A stretch of DNA of 64,000 nt from assembly GCF_037975245.1 (NCBI RefSeq), contig NC_092568.1, forward strand, positions 39,322,631-39,386,630. The letters run 5' to 3'. The notes under the pieces were generated by a model. That model saw nothing but the letters and a program-made list of their open reading frames with translations, was not told the origin of the DNA and ran no database searches. Positions 50,001-62,474 of the stretch are shown here, in pieces. This DNA comes from Apostichopus japonicus (Eukaryota > Echinodermata > Holothuroidea > Aspidochirotida > Stichopodidae). Positions within the stretch are counted from its first letter, which is position 1. The number at the start of each line of letters is the position of its first letter. A program made the position numbers and the translations under genes.

Positions 50001-51206
50001 GATGATTTCTATGGTTTTTTTTTCTTTTCATTTATTCGTTTCTTTATAGCCGGTAACTTTTGATCATGATGATCATTAGTAGAACTTTGTCATTATCTAT
50101 TCCCACGAGGGCAATCAAGTCCTGCAAATTCTTTATTTTTATACACAAATTGAATTAAGAATTATACTTAGCACAACTTTGGTAACGCGCGTTTATTACA
50201 ATAACATGTTTATCGATTTTATTAATGGCAATGTTAATGAAGCTAGAATTCAATTTTAAATATTGTTTTCCTCTATGTAATTTATCTATTGATGATATGA
50301 GCAAGTGGAGTGATGAGCCAAATATAAATTGAAATCTCACGAAAAAGAGTTGTTTTTCTCGAAAATATACTTACACTTAAATTCACCGTGCGTGTGTTTT
50401 TAACATGATTTCAACATTATTTTATTATATTTTCTTCTTTCCATCTGTTCGATTCTTTGTAGAAGGTAAGTTTTGATAATGATTTACATTGGTAGAACCG
50501 TGTCATAATCTATTAACACAAGGGCAATCAAGTAATGTAAATTATTTATTTTCGTACACAATTTCAATGAAATATTATAATTAGCTCAATTTTGGTAACG
50601 CACAATATATTACAATATAATGGTCTTCTATTACATAGATCGTAAGGTAAATGTATAGAAATAATTAATTTGAAACGAATTTGTTACTCTTACAGTATTC
50701 ATTGATGTTGTGTGCTAGTGAGGTTAAGAGCCAAAAGCAGCGTAAAATTTACCGAAACTAGTTGTTACAGTTATAGTAAACTGACATTTCAAAGTCACTG
50801 TGCTTGCGCTTTTACTATTTTCTCTATTAAATGATGATTTCTATGTTCTTTTTTTCATTTATTCGTTTCTTTATAGCCGATAACTTTTGATCATGATTAT
50901 CATTAGTAGAACTTTGTCATTATCCATTCCCACGAGGGCAATCAAGTCCTGTAAATTATTTATTTTTATACAGAAGTTGAATGAAGAATTATACTTAGCA
51001 CAACTTTGGTAACGCACGTTTATTACAATAACATGTTTATCGATTTTACGAATGGCAATGTTAATGAAGCTGGATTTCAATTTAAAATATTGTTTTCCTC
51101 TATATAATTTGTCTGTTGATGATATGAGCAAGTGAAGTGATGAGACAAATACAAATAGAAATCTCACGAAAAAAGTTGTTTCTCTCGTAAATATACTTAC
51201 ACTTAA
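44019..51206. repeat. Satellite block 5
   Basis: Triplets: TGG 44369, CCG 44783, ATG 45196, CTG 45764, TTG 46118, AAG 46846, CCG 47262, GAG 47675, CCG 48092, CTG 48508, TGG 48802, CCG 49218, CCG 49631, CCG 50050, AAG 50463, CCG 50877. Near 46510 about 450 bp present in the paralogous block 1 are missing (ATTCGTTTCC joined directly to TCTATTTTTATAC), which removes one microexon-like site. The monomer at 48508 is short, about 290 bp to the next site. From 47262 many CCG sites have GTAACT instead of GTAAGT, and at 50877 the donor GT itself is lost (ATAACT). Minus-strand frames of 60-134 codons recur here but look fortuitous. Confidence 0.9.
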
Positions 51207-52459
51207 AAGGATTGTCTGGTGGCCCAAAGAAGTTAGCTTAAAAAATAGTAAATAATTTTCCAAACATGTTGTCAAAGTATGAGAACGCTAATGTTGCGTT
51301 TGACAGAGAAACGATTTTTTAATCGTTATGGATAGACATTTCAAATATGATTTGAACAGTACAATACGTGACGTTAGCTCTGCCATAGCAGATTGCGTCA
51401 TAACCCACCCTCCGCACAGTACCTATACGGTAATCACAACAAAAACAGCGTTTGTATACAGACAAATTTCTTCCTTAATTTCCGGTGAAATTTCTTTAAA
51501 AATAGATATGTTTTCAAAAACTCCTTAAGCCGCCATGTACTTGATCGGTGGTTCCGTGGTCTTTTTGTAACACAAGGTAAATTTTAACAGCAGACTCTGA
51601 GTTGTTCAGGCTATACATCGCGCTATCCAGCTCCAACGCGAAAAATGTTCGCATGTAGGCTATACTCAAACGTTGACAATCGGACAGTTCTGCGAAGCCT
51701 AAGCTTCTCAGTGTTACATTCTGCTCTGACAATGATTCGATCAATTTCTTCAATAATTTCCGGTGAAATTTCTTATAAATCAGATATGATTTAAAAAACT
51801 CCTTAAGCCGCCATATATGTAGTAGATCGGTGGTTTCGTGGTCTTTGTGAAACACAAGATAAGTTTTAACAGCAGGCGCTTCGTTGTTTACACATCGCGG
51901 TATCCAGCTCCAGCGCGAAGAATGTTCGCGTGTATAGGCTACTCTAACGTTTACAATCGGACAGTTCTGCGATGACATCGATTACGCCAAGTTTCATCTT
52001 TCGGTTTAACGAATACTTTACAAGTTTCCTTTTACTGTTAATTTGATCCGTGAATTTTATTTCAGCTATTTCGAAGAACAGTTAATGAACTGTGGTTTGA
52101 GTGTGAGTGTACTATGTGTAACGCTATACAAGTACACCAACTGAGCATCGTAGTATATACGTTCGCGAGTATGTACGTTATATATATGAGGCAATCCAAT
52201 GTGCTTACACGTGAGTTTATTTGCTGCGGAATTGGGAGTGCTAACTTCAAGTCGCCTGTTTTGCCTATCTGCAACCACTACGTCAATCACCATATTGAAG
52301 CGTTCGAACAAACGGTACTTTTGGTGAGAAACTGGTGAATTTGAAAACCATATTTCTACAAGAAGAAAACGTCGAATGGGGACAAGTTTTACATGGTTAG
52401 AAAGAGAAAAATAATAACTAAAAAGACAATGTATCAAAATCTTCCACCAGACAATTCCT
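51207..52459. mobile_element. Kolobok-like nonautonomous DNA transposon (1.25 kb)
   Basis: Inserted at TTAA, which is duplicated (51203-51206 and 52460-52463). The ends are inverted repeats: left AAGGATTGTCTGGTGG, right the complement of AGGAATTGTCTGGTGG. TTAA duplication with AGG-type ends fits Kolobok; piggyBac also uses TTAA but has CCY ends. The interior has a 278-bp tandem duplication and no transposase. A minus-strand frame of 154 codons (51514-51978) is a by-product of the duplication, with the same peptide appearing twice within it. Confidence 0.7.
51480..52000. repeat. Tandem duplication of a 278-bp segment in the Kolobok-like element
   Basis: TTCCGGTGAAATTTCTT starts at 51480 and again at 51758. 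Both copies continue through CTCCTTAAGCCGCCAT, ATCGGTGGTT.CGTGGTCTTT, ATCCAGCTCCA.CGCGAA and ACAATCGGACAGTTCTGCG, with roughly 80-85 percent identity by eye. Confidence 0.8.
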
Positions 52460-55400
52460 TTAAATTCACCGTGCGTGTGTTTTTAACATGATTTCAACAT
52501 GATTTTATTATATTTTCTTATTTCCATCTGTTCGATTCTTTGTAGAAGGTAAGTTTTGATAATGATTTACATTGGTAGAACCGTGTCATAATCTATTAAC
52601 ACAAGGGCAATCAAGTAATGTAAATTATTTATTTTCGTACACAATTTCAATGAAATATTATAATTAGCTCAACTTTGGTAACGCACAATATATTACAATA
52701 TAATGGTCTTCTATTACATAGATCGTAAGGTAAATGTATAGAAATAATTAATTTGAAACGAATTTGTTACTCTAACAGTATTCATTGATGTTGTGTGCTA
52801 GTGAGGTTAAGAGCCAAATGCAGCGTAACATTTACCGAAACTAGTTGTTACAGTTATAGTAAACTGACATTTCAAAGTCACTGTGCTTGCGTTTTTACTA
52901 TTTTCTCTATAAAATGATGATTTCTATGTTTTTTTTTTTTTCATTTATTCGTTTCTTTATAGCCGGTAACTTTTGATCATGATGATCATTAGTAGAACTT
53001 TGTCATTATCTATTCCCACGAGGGCAATCAAGTCCTGCAAATTCTTTATTTTTATACACAAATTGAATGAAGAATTATACTTAGCACAACTTTGGTAACG
53101 CGCGTTTATTACAATAACATGTTTATCGATTTTATTAATGGCAATGTTAATGAAGCTAGAATTCAATTTTAAATATTGTTTTCCTCTATGTAATTTATCT
53201 GTTGATGATATGAGCAAGTGGAGTGATGAGCCAAATATAAATTGAAATCTCAGGAAAAAGAGTTGTTTCTCTCGAAAATATACTTACACTTAAATTCACC
53301 GTGCGTGTGTTTTTAACATGATTTCAACATTATTTTATTATATTTTCTTCTTTCCATCTGTTCGATTCTTTGTAGAAGGTAAGTATTGATAATGATTTAC
53401 ATTGGTAGAACCGTGTCATAATCTATTAACACAAGGGCAATCAAGTACTGAAATTTATTTATTTTCGTACACAATTTGAATTAAATATTATAATTAGCAC
53501 AACTTTGGTAACGCACAACTTAATACAATATGATGGTCTTCGATTACATAGATCGTAATGTCAACTAATAGTGATAATTAATATGAAGCGAATTTGTAAC
53601 TCTAACATTATTCATTGATGTTGTGAGCTAGTGACGTTAAGAGATAAAAGCAGCGGAAAATTTACCGAAACTAGTTGTTACAGTTATAGTAAACTGATAT
53701 TTTAAAGTCACTGTGCTTATGTGTTTAATACTTTTTCTATAATATGATGATTTATTTTTGTTTTTCTTTCCATATATTCGTTACTTTGCAGCTGGTAAGT
53801 TAAAAAGCAGATAATAAAATCAAATGGTCATCAATTACATAAGTGGTATTGTCATGAACAGAGATGATTGTTGTGAAATAAATTTGTAAATCTACCCTTC
53901 TGCATTTTTGTTGTGAGCTAGTCAAGTTAAGAGCTAAAAGCAGCGTAAAATTTACCGAAACTAGTTGTTACAGTTATAGTAAACTGACATTTCAAAGTCA
54001 CTGTGCTTGCGTTTTTACTATTTTCTCTATAAAATGATGATTTCTATGTTTTTTTTTTTTCATTTATTCGTTTCTTTATAGCCGTTAACTTTTGATCATG
54101 ATGATCATTAGTAGAACTTTGTCATTATCTATTCCCACGAGGGCAATCAAGTCCTGCAAATTCCTTATTTTTATACACAAGTTGAATGAAGAATTATACT
54201 TAGCACAACTTTGGTAACGCACGTTTATTACAATAACATGTTTATCGATTTTATTAATGGCAATGTTAATGAAGCTAGAATTCAATTTTAAATATTGTTT
54301 TCCTCTATGTAATTTATCTATTGATGATATGAGCAAGTGGAGTGATGAGCCGAATATAAATTGAAATCTCACGAAAAAGAGTTGTTTCTCTCGAAAATAT
54401 ACTTACACTTAAATTCACCGTGCGTGTGTTTTTAACATGATTTCAACATTATTTTATTATATTTTCTTCTTTCCATCTGTTCGATTCTTTGTAGAAGGTA
54501 AGTTTTGATAATGATTTACATTGGTAGAACCGTGTCATAATCCATTAACACAAGGGCAATCAAGTAATGTAAATTATTTATTTTCGTACACAATTTCAAT
54601 GAAATATTATAATTAGCTCAACTTTGGTAACGCACAATTTAATACAATATAATGGTCTTCTATTACATAGATCGTAAGATAAATGTATAGAAATAATTAA
54701 TTTGAAACGAATTTGTTACTCTAACAGTATTCATTGATGTTGTGTGCTAGTGAGGTTAAGAGCCAAAAGCAGCGTAACATTTACCGAAACTAGTTGTTAC
54801 AGTTATAGTAAACTGACATTTCAAAGTCACTGTGCTTGCGCTTTTACTATTTTCTCTATTAAATGATGATTTCTATGTTCTTTTTTTCATTTAATCGTTT
54901 CTTTATAGCCGGTAAGTTTTGATCATGATTATCATTAGTAGAATTTTGTCATTATCCATTCCCACGAGGGCAATCAAGTCCTGTAAATTCTTTATTTTTA
55001 TACACAAGTTGAATGAAGAATTATACTTACCACAACTTTGGTAACGCACGTTTATTACAATAACATGTTTATCGATTTTACGAATGGCAATGTTAATGAA
55101 GCTAGATTTCAATTTAAAATATTGTTTTCCTCTATATAATTTATCTGTTGATGCTATGAGCAAGTGAAGTGACGAGACAAATACAAATAGAAATCTCACG
55201 AAAAAAAGTTGTTTCTCTCGAAAATATACTTACACTTAAATTCACCGTGCGTGTGTTTTTAACATGATTTCAACATGATTTTATTATATTTTCTTCTTTC
55301 CATCTGTTCGATTCTTTGTAGAAGGTAAGTTTTGATAATGATTTACATTGGTAGAACCGTGTCATAATCTATTAACACAAGGGCAATCAAGTAATGTAAA

Positions 55401-58400
55401 TTATTTATTTTCGTACACAATTTCAATGAAATATTATAATTAGCTCAACTTTGGTAACGCACAATTTAATACAATATAATGGTCTTCTATTACATAGATC
55501 GTAAGATAAATGTATAGAAATAATTAATTTGAAACGAATTTGTTACTCTGACAGTATTCATTGATGTTGTGTGCTAGTGAGGTTAAGAGCCAAAAGCAGC
55601 GTAAAATTTACCGAAACTAGTTGTTACAGTTATAGTAAACTGACATTTCAAAGTCACTGTGCTTGCGTTTTTACTATTTTCTCTATAAAATGATGATTTC
55701 TATGTTGTTTTTTTTTTCATTTATTCGTTTCTTTATAGCCGGTAACTTTTGATCATGATGATCATTAGTAGAACTTTGTCATTATCTATTCCCACGAGGG
55801 CAATCAAGTCCTGCAAATTCTTTATTTTTATACACAAGTTGAATGAAGAATTATACTTAGCACAACTTTGGTAACGCACGTTTATTACAATAACATGTTT
55901 ATCGATTTTATTAATGGCAATGTTAATGAAGCTAGAATTCAATTTTAAATATTGTTTTCCTCTATATAATTTATCTATTGATGATATGAGCAAGTGGAGT
56001 GATGAGCCAAATATAAATAGAAATCTCAGGAAAAAGAGTTGTTTCTCTCGAAAATATACTTACACTTAAATTCACCGTGCGTGTGTTTTTAACATGATTT
56101 CAACATTATTTAATTATATTTTCTTCTTTCCATCTGTTCGATTCTTTGTAGAAGGTAAGTATTGATAATGATTTACATTGGTAGAACCGTGTCATAATCT
56201 ATTAACACAAGGGCAATCAAGTAATGTAAATTATTTATTTTCGTACACAATTTCAATGAAATATTATAATTAGCTCAACTTTGGTAACGCACAATTTATT
56301 ACAATATAATGGTCTTCTATTACATAGATCGTAAGGTAAATGTATAGAAATATTTAATTTGAAACGAATTTGTTACTCTAACAGTATTCATTGATGTTGT
56401 GTGCTAGTGAGGTTAAGAGCCAAAAGCAGAGTAAAAGTTACCGAAACTAGTTGTTACAGTTATAGTAAACTGACATTTCAAAGTCACTGTGCTTGCGCTT
56501 TTACTATTTTCTCTATTAAATAATGTTTTTTTTTTTTTTTCATTTATTCGTTTCTTTATAGCCGGTAACTTTTGATCATGATGATCATTAGTAGAACTTT
56601 GTCATTATCTATTCCCACGAGGGCAATAAAGTCCTGTAAATTATTTATTTTTATACAGAAGGTTAATGAAGAATTATACTTACCACAACTTTGGTAACGC
56701 ACGTTTATTACAATAACATGTTTATCGATTTTACGAATGGCAATGTTAATGAAGCTGGATTTCAATTTAAAATATTGTTTTCCTCTATATAATTTATCTG
56801 TTGATGATATGAGCAAGTGAAGTGATGAGACAAATACAAATAGAAATCTCACGAAAAAAGTTGTTTCTCTCGTAAATATACTTACACTTAAATTCACCGT
56901 GCGTGTGTTTTTAATATGATTTCAACATGATTTCAACATGATTTTATTATATTTTCTTATTTCCATCTGTTCGATTCTTTGTAGAAGGTAAGTTTTGATA
57001 ATGATTTACATTGGTAGAACCGTGTCATAATCTATTAACACAAGGGCAATCAAGTAATGTAAATTATTTATTTTCGTACACAATTTCAATGAAATATTAT
57101 AATTAGCTCAACTTTGGTAACGCACAATTTATTACAATATAATGGTCTTCTATTACATAGATCGTAAGGTAAATGTATTGAAATAATTAATTTGAAACGA
57201 ATTTGTTACTCTAACAGTATTCATTGATGTTGTGTGCTAGTGAGGTTAAGAGCCAAAAGCAGCGTAAAAGTTACCGAAACTAGTTGTTACAGTTATAGTA
57301 AACTGACATTTCAAAGTCACTGTGCTTGCGCTTTTACTATTTTCTCTATTAAATGATGATTTTTTTTTTTTCATTTATTCGTTTCTTTATAGCCGGTAAC
57401 TTTTGATCATGATGATCATTAGTAGAACTTTGTCATTATCTATTCCCACGAGGGCAATAAAGTCCTGTAAATTATTTATTTTTATACACAAGTTTAATGA
57501 AGAATTATACTTACCACAACTTTGGTAACGCACGTTTATTACAATAACATGTTTATCGATTTTACGAATGGCAATGTTAATGAAGCTGGATTTCAATTTT
57601 AAATATTGTTTTCCTCTATATAATTTATCTGTTGATGATATGAGCAAGTGAAGTGACGAGACAAATACAAATAGAAATCTCACGAAAAAAGTTGTTTCTC
57701 TCGTAAATATACTTACACTTAAAGTCACCGTGCGTGTGTTTTTAACATGATTTCAACATGATTTTATTATATTTTCTTATTTCCATCTGTTCGATTCTTT
57801 GTAGAAGGTAAGTTTTGATAATGATTTACATTGGTAGAACCGTGTCATAATCTATTAACACAAGGGCAATCAAGTAATGTAAATTATTTATTTTCGTACA
57901 CAATTTCAATGAAATATTATAATTAGCTCAACTTTGGTAACGCACAATATATTACAATATAATGGTCTTCTATTACATAGATCGTAAGGTAAATGTATAG
58001 AAATAATTAATTTGAAACGAATTTGTTACTCTAACAGTATTCATTGATGTTGTGTGCTAGTGAGGTTAAGAGCCAAATGCAGCGTAACATTTACCGAAAC
58101 TAGTTGTTACAGTTATAGTAAACTGACATTTCAAAGTCACTGTGCTTGCGCTTTTACTATTTTCTCTATTAAATGATGATTTTTTTTTTCATTTATTTCG
58201 TTTCTTTATAGCCGGTAAGTTTTCATCATGATTATCATTAGCAGAACTTTGTCATTATCCATTCCCACGAGGGCAATCAAGTCCTGTAAATTATTTATTT
58301 TTATACAGAAGTTTAATGAAGAATTATACTTACCACAACTTTGGTAACGCACGTTTATTACAATAACATGTTTATCGATTTTACGAATGGCAATGTTAAT

Positions 58401-61400
58401 GAAGCTGGATTTCAATTTAAAATATTGTTTTCCTCTATATAATTTATCTGTTGATGATATGAGCAAGTGAGGTGATGAGACAAATACAAATAGAAATCTC
58501 ACGAAAAAAAGTTGTTTCTCTCGTAAATATACTTACACTTAAAGTCACCGTGCGTGTGTTTTTAATATGATTTCAACATTATTTTATTATATTTTCTTCT
58601 TTCCATTTATTCGTTTCTTTATAGCCGGTAAGTTTTCATCATGATTAACATTTTTAGAACCGTGTCATTATCCATTCACACGAGGGCAATCAATTACTGT
58701 AATTTATTTATTTTATACAAAATTTAAATTAAATATAATAATAAGCACAGCTTTGGTAACGCACAACTTAATACAATATGATGGTCTTCGATTACATAGA
58801 TCGTAATGTCAATGAAAAGAGATAATTAATTTGAAGCGAATTTGTAACTCTAACATTATTCATTGATGTTGTGAGCTAGTGAGGTTAAGAGCCAAAAGCA
58901 GCGTAAAAGTTACCGAAACTAGTTGTTACAGTTATAGTAAACTGACATTTCAAAGTCACTGTGCTTGCGCTTTTACTATTTTCTCTATGAAATGATGCTT
59001 TTTTTGTTTTCTTTTTTTCCCCAATCATTCGTTTTTTCATAGCCGGTAAGTTTTGATCATTATTAACATTTTTAGAACCGTGTCATTATCCATTCCCACG
59101 AGGGCAAATCAATTACTGTAAATTATTTATTTTATACACAATTTGAATTAAATATTATAATTAGCACAACTTTGGTAACGCACAACTTAATACAATATGA
59201 TGGTCTTCGATTACATAGATCGTAATGTCAATGAATACAGATAATTAATTTGAAGCAAATTTGTAACTCTAACATTATTCATTGATTGTGTGAGCTAATG
59301 AGGTTAAGAGATAAAAGCAGCGGAAAATTTACCGAAAACTATTTGTTACAGTTATAGTAAACTGATATTTTAAAGTCACTGTGCTTATGTGTTTAATGCT
59401 TAGGTTATAATATGATGATTTATTTTTGTTTTTCTTTCCATAAATTCGTTACTTTGTAGCTGGTAAGTGAAGAAGCAGATAATAAAATCAAATGGTCATC
59501 AATTACATAAATGGTATTGTCATGAACAGAGATGATTGTTGTGAAATAAATTTGTAAATCTAGCCTTCTGCATTGATGTTGTGAGCAAGTCAAGTTAAGA
59601 GCTAAAAGCAGCGGAAAAGTTACGGAAAACTAGTTGTCACAGCTATAGTAAACTGGCATTTCAAAGTCACTCTGCTTGTGTTTTTACTATATTTCTCTAT
59701 TATATGATGTTCTGCTTTTGTTTTTCTTTCCATATATTCGTTACTTTGTAGCTGGTAAGTTTTGATGATGATCAAGAATTGTAGAACCGTGTTAATATCT
59801 ATTCACACGAGGGCAATCAGTTACTGTAAATTATTTATTTTCATACACCATTTGATTTATATATTATAAATAGCACAACTTTGGTAACACACAATTTAAT
59901 ACAATAAAATGGTCATTGATTACATAGATCGTAATGTCAGTAAATAGAAATAATTAAATAGAAACGAATTTGTAACTCTAACAATATTCATTGATGTTGT
60001 GAGCTAGTGAGGTTAAGAAATGAAAGCAGCGGTAAATTTACCAAAACCAGTTGTTACAGTTATAGTAAAATGACATTTTAAAGCCACTGTGCTTGCGTGT
60101 TGTATATTTTCTCTATAAAATGATGATTTGTTTGTTTTCTTCTTTCCATTTATTCGTTTCTTTATAGCCGGTAAGTTTTGATCATGATTATCATTTGTAG
60201 AACCGTGTTATTTTCTATTCCCATGAGGGAGATCAATTTTCTGTAAATTCTTTATTTTTTACACAATTTAAATGAAATATAAATTAGCACAACTTTGGTA
60301 ACGCACGATTTAATACAATAAAATGGGCATCGATTACATAGATTGAAATGTCAGTAAAAAGAGATAATTAATTTGAAGCGAATTTGCAACTCTAACAATA
60401 TCCATTGATGTTGTGAGCTAGTGACGTTAAAAAATAAAAGCAGCGGAAAATTAACCGAAACTAGTTGTTACAGTTATAGTAAAATGACATTTTAAAGTCA
60501 CTGTGCTTGCGGTTTTACTATTTTCTCTATTAATTGATGATTTGTTTGTTTTCTTCTTTCCATTTATTCGTTTCTTTAAAGCCGGTAAGTTTTGATCATG
60601 ATTATCATTTGTAGAACCGTGTTATTTTCTATTCCCATGAGGGAAATCAATTTCCTGTGAATTCTTTATTTTATACACAATTTAAATGAAATATTATAAA
60701 TTAGCACAACTTTGGAAACGCACGATTTAATACAATAAACTGGTCATCGATTACATAGATTGTAATGCCATGAAGAAAAATGATTGTTGTGAAATGAATT
60801 TGTAAAGCTAACATAATTCATTGATGATGTGAGCTAGTTAGGTTAAGGGCCAAAAGCAGCGGAAGAGTTGAGGAAAACTAGTTGTTACAGTTAAAATAAA
60901 CTGACATTTTAAAGTCAATGTGCTTGTGTTTTTGCTGTTTATTTCTATTAAATGATGATTTGTGTGTGTTTTCTTCTTTCCATCTATTCGATTCTTTGTA
61001 GGAGGTAAGTTTTGATCATGATTAACATTTGTAGAACCGTGTCATGTTCTATTCCCACAAGGGCAATCAATTACTGTAAATTCTTTATTTTCACAAAAAA
61101 AATGCAATGAAATTGAATAATAAGCAAAACTTTGTTAATGCACGATTTAATACAATAAAATGGGCATCGATTACATAGATTGTAATGCCATGAAGAGAGA
61201 TGAAAGTTGTGAAAAAAATTTTTAGATCAAACTTTCTTCATTGATGTTGTGAGCTAGTCAAGTTAAGACTGAAGTAGCGAAATAGTTACGGAAAACTATT
61301 TGTCACAGCTATAGTAAACTGACATTTTAAAGACACCGTATTTGTGTTTTTTTTTCTGTTTTCTATATTATATGAGGATTTGTTTATTTTCTTCCTTCCA

Positions 61401-61588
61401 TCTATTCGATTCTTTGTAGAAGGTAAGTTTTTATTATGATTACCGTGTCATTATCTATTCACACGAAGGCAATCAGTTACTGTAAATTATTTATTTTCAT
61501 ACACAATTTGAATTAAATATTATAATTAGCACAACTTTGGTAACACACAAGTTGATACAATAAAATGGTCATCGATTACATAGATCGT
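52460..61588. repeat. Satellite block 6 with 0.83-kb dimeric higher-order repeat
   Basis: Triplets: AAG 52546, CCG 52963, AAG 53376, CTG 53792, CCG 54082 (donor lost, TTAACT), AAG 54495, CCG 54909, AAG 55322, CCG 55739, AAG 56152, CCG 56562, AAG 56985, CCG 57393, AAG 57805, CCG 58212, CCG 58625, CCG 59043, CTG 59460, CTG 59752, CCG 60168, CCG 60592, GAG 61002, AAG 61420. From 54495 to 58212 an AAG/CCG dimer of 820-833 bp is repeated with high similarity. AAG sites keep GTAAGT while most CCG sites in the dimer have GTAACT. At 60592 the acceptor is AAAG instead of TAG. No gene is seen. Confidence 0.9.
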
Positions 61589-62316
61589 TGTTATGGACAT
61601 GCTTTACCTCTTACACATTCACCATTACATATATTGATGACGTCATATCTACGTCATCGCCCTCGTAGCAGTCCACGCTAGTACCGCGTCCGGATACCAA
61701 TCAGAGGTCTATACACCGTTGCTGGGGAATCATCGCCTCTCACCCCGTTCTTACAGCACGGTTCCTTATTGTTTTGCCGTCACATTGCGTTTCCAGTTTA
61801 TTCCTATCCTTACTATTCTGACTGAAGGATATTCAAGTCTTTAGTGACTTTCTTTATATTATTATCTTCACTTCTTCTACGGAATGGACTTTCTTTTTCA
61901 ATACCATATCCAGTGAAGTGAAGCGGAACCTGTATAACTACTACACCTGCTCTTAGATGAACTTTAATCATTTATTAATTCCGCGCCGCGCCTTTCGACG
62001 AAGTACGGTACTACTACTCTTCATCGCTAATCATCATAGCAAAGGCCCAGCTCTACGACACCATCGAGTCCATCGACCTCAGACCAGTCGTAATAGATAA
62101 GTTGTTTCTTTATATCTGGCGCCTTAAGTTAACCGTATCATTGTTATTCACTCATTTGTAACCTTCACCTTTATTATCCATATCATTTGTAGAATATAGA
62201 CATATTACTATTCAATATACCATTCGAAACCTCGTCCACCTTTTCTTTTATGCGTTAAACACCCTTGGAAACTCTTTCTGCCGGATAAGAATTCTTTACA
62301 TGTCGTTTCCGTAACA
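61589..62316 (+). repeat. 5' long terminal repeat
   Basis: Begins TGTTATGG and ends CCGTAACA, an imperfect inverted terminus with canonical TG...CA. Contains the CRE palindrome TGACGTCA (61638-61645) and a second half-site (ACGTCATC) about 15 bases on. No clear TATA box is seen. GC content is clearly higher than in the satellite. The 3' LTR is beyond the window, so the right border is inferred from the CA end and the primer-binding site next to it. Confidence 0.82.
61638..61645. promoter_or_regulatory. CRE-like palindrome in the LTR
   Basis: TGACGTCA, the CREB/ATF consensus, near the 5' end of the LTR (U3 region). It is a plausible enhancer site, but an 8-mer can occur by chance. Confidence 0.4.
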
Positions 62317-62321
62317 GAAAT

Positions 62322-62339
62322 TGGGGGCTTATCCGGGAA
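62322..62339 (+). promoter_or_regulatory. tRNA primer-binding site
   Basis: TGGGGGCTTATCCGGGAA lies five bases after the LTR end. It matches the known tRNA-Pro primer-binding sequence of gammaretroviruses at 15 of 18 positions, so tRNA-Pro is the likely primer; other tRNAs cannot be excluded. Confidence 0.7.
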
Positions 62340-62474
62340 ATGAACAATTTTATTTATCGATTTCTTTCATTTTCGCTTCTTACTTATTGCGAAAATTTTC
62401 GGTAATTTTGTTTTCTAAAACTTTCTATATTGTTTCATCTTCCCACTACCGTTTCCAAGCTTGTTTGCATTAAG

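Noticed and set aside
51514-51978. 154-codon frame as a possible repeat protein
   Set aside because: The internal peptide repeat simply reflects a 278-bp DNA duplication inside a nonautonomous transposon.
47256-58502. Recurring minus-strand frames of about 86-113 codons (RFLFVF...SSLHLLISSTDKLYRGKQY type), more than ten copies
   Set aside because: They recur because the satellite dimer was copied. They are AT-rich, match no family I know, and show many amino-acid-changing differences between copies. A dN/dS test over all copies would be decisive; values near 1 would confirm rejection.
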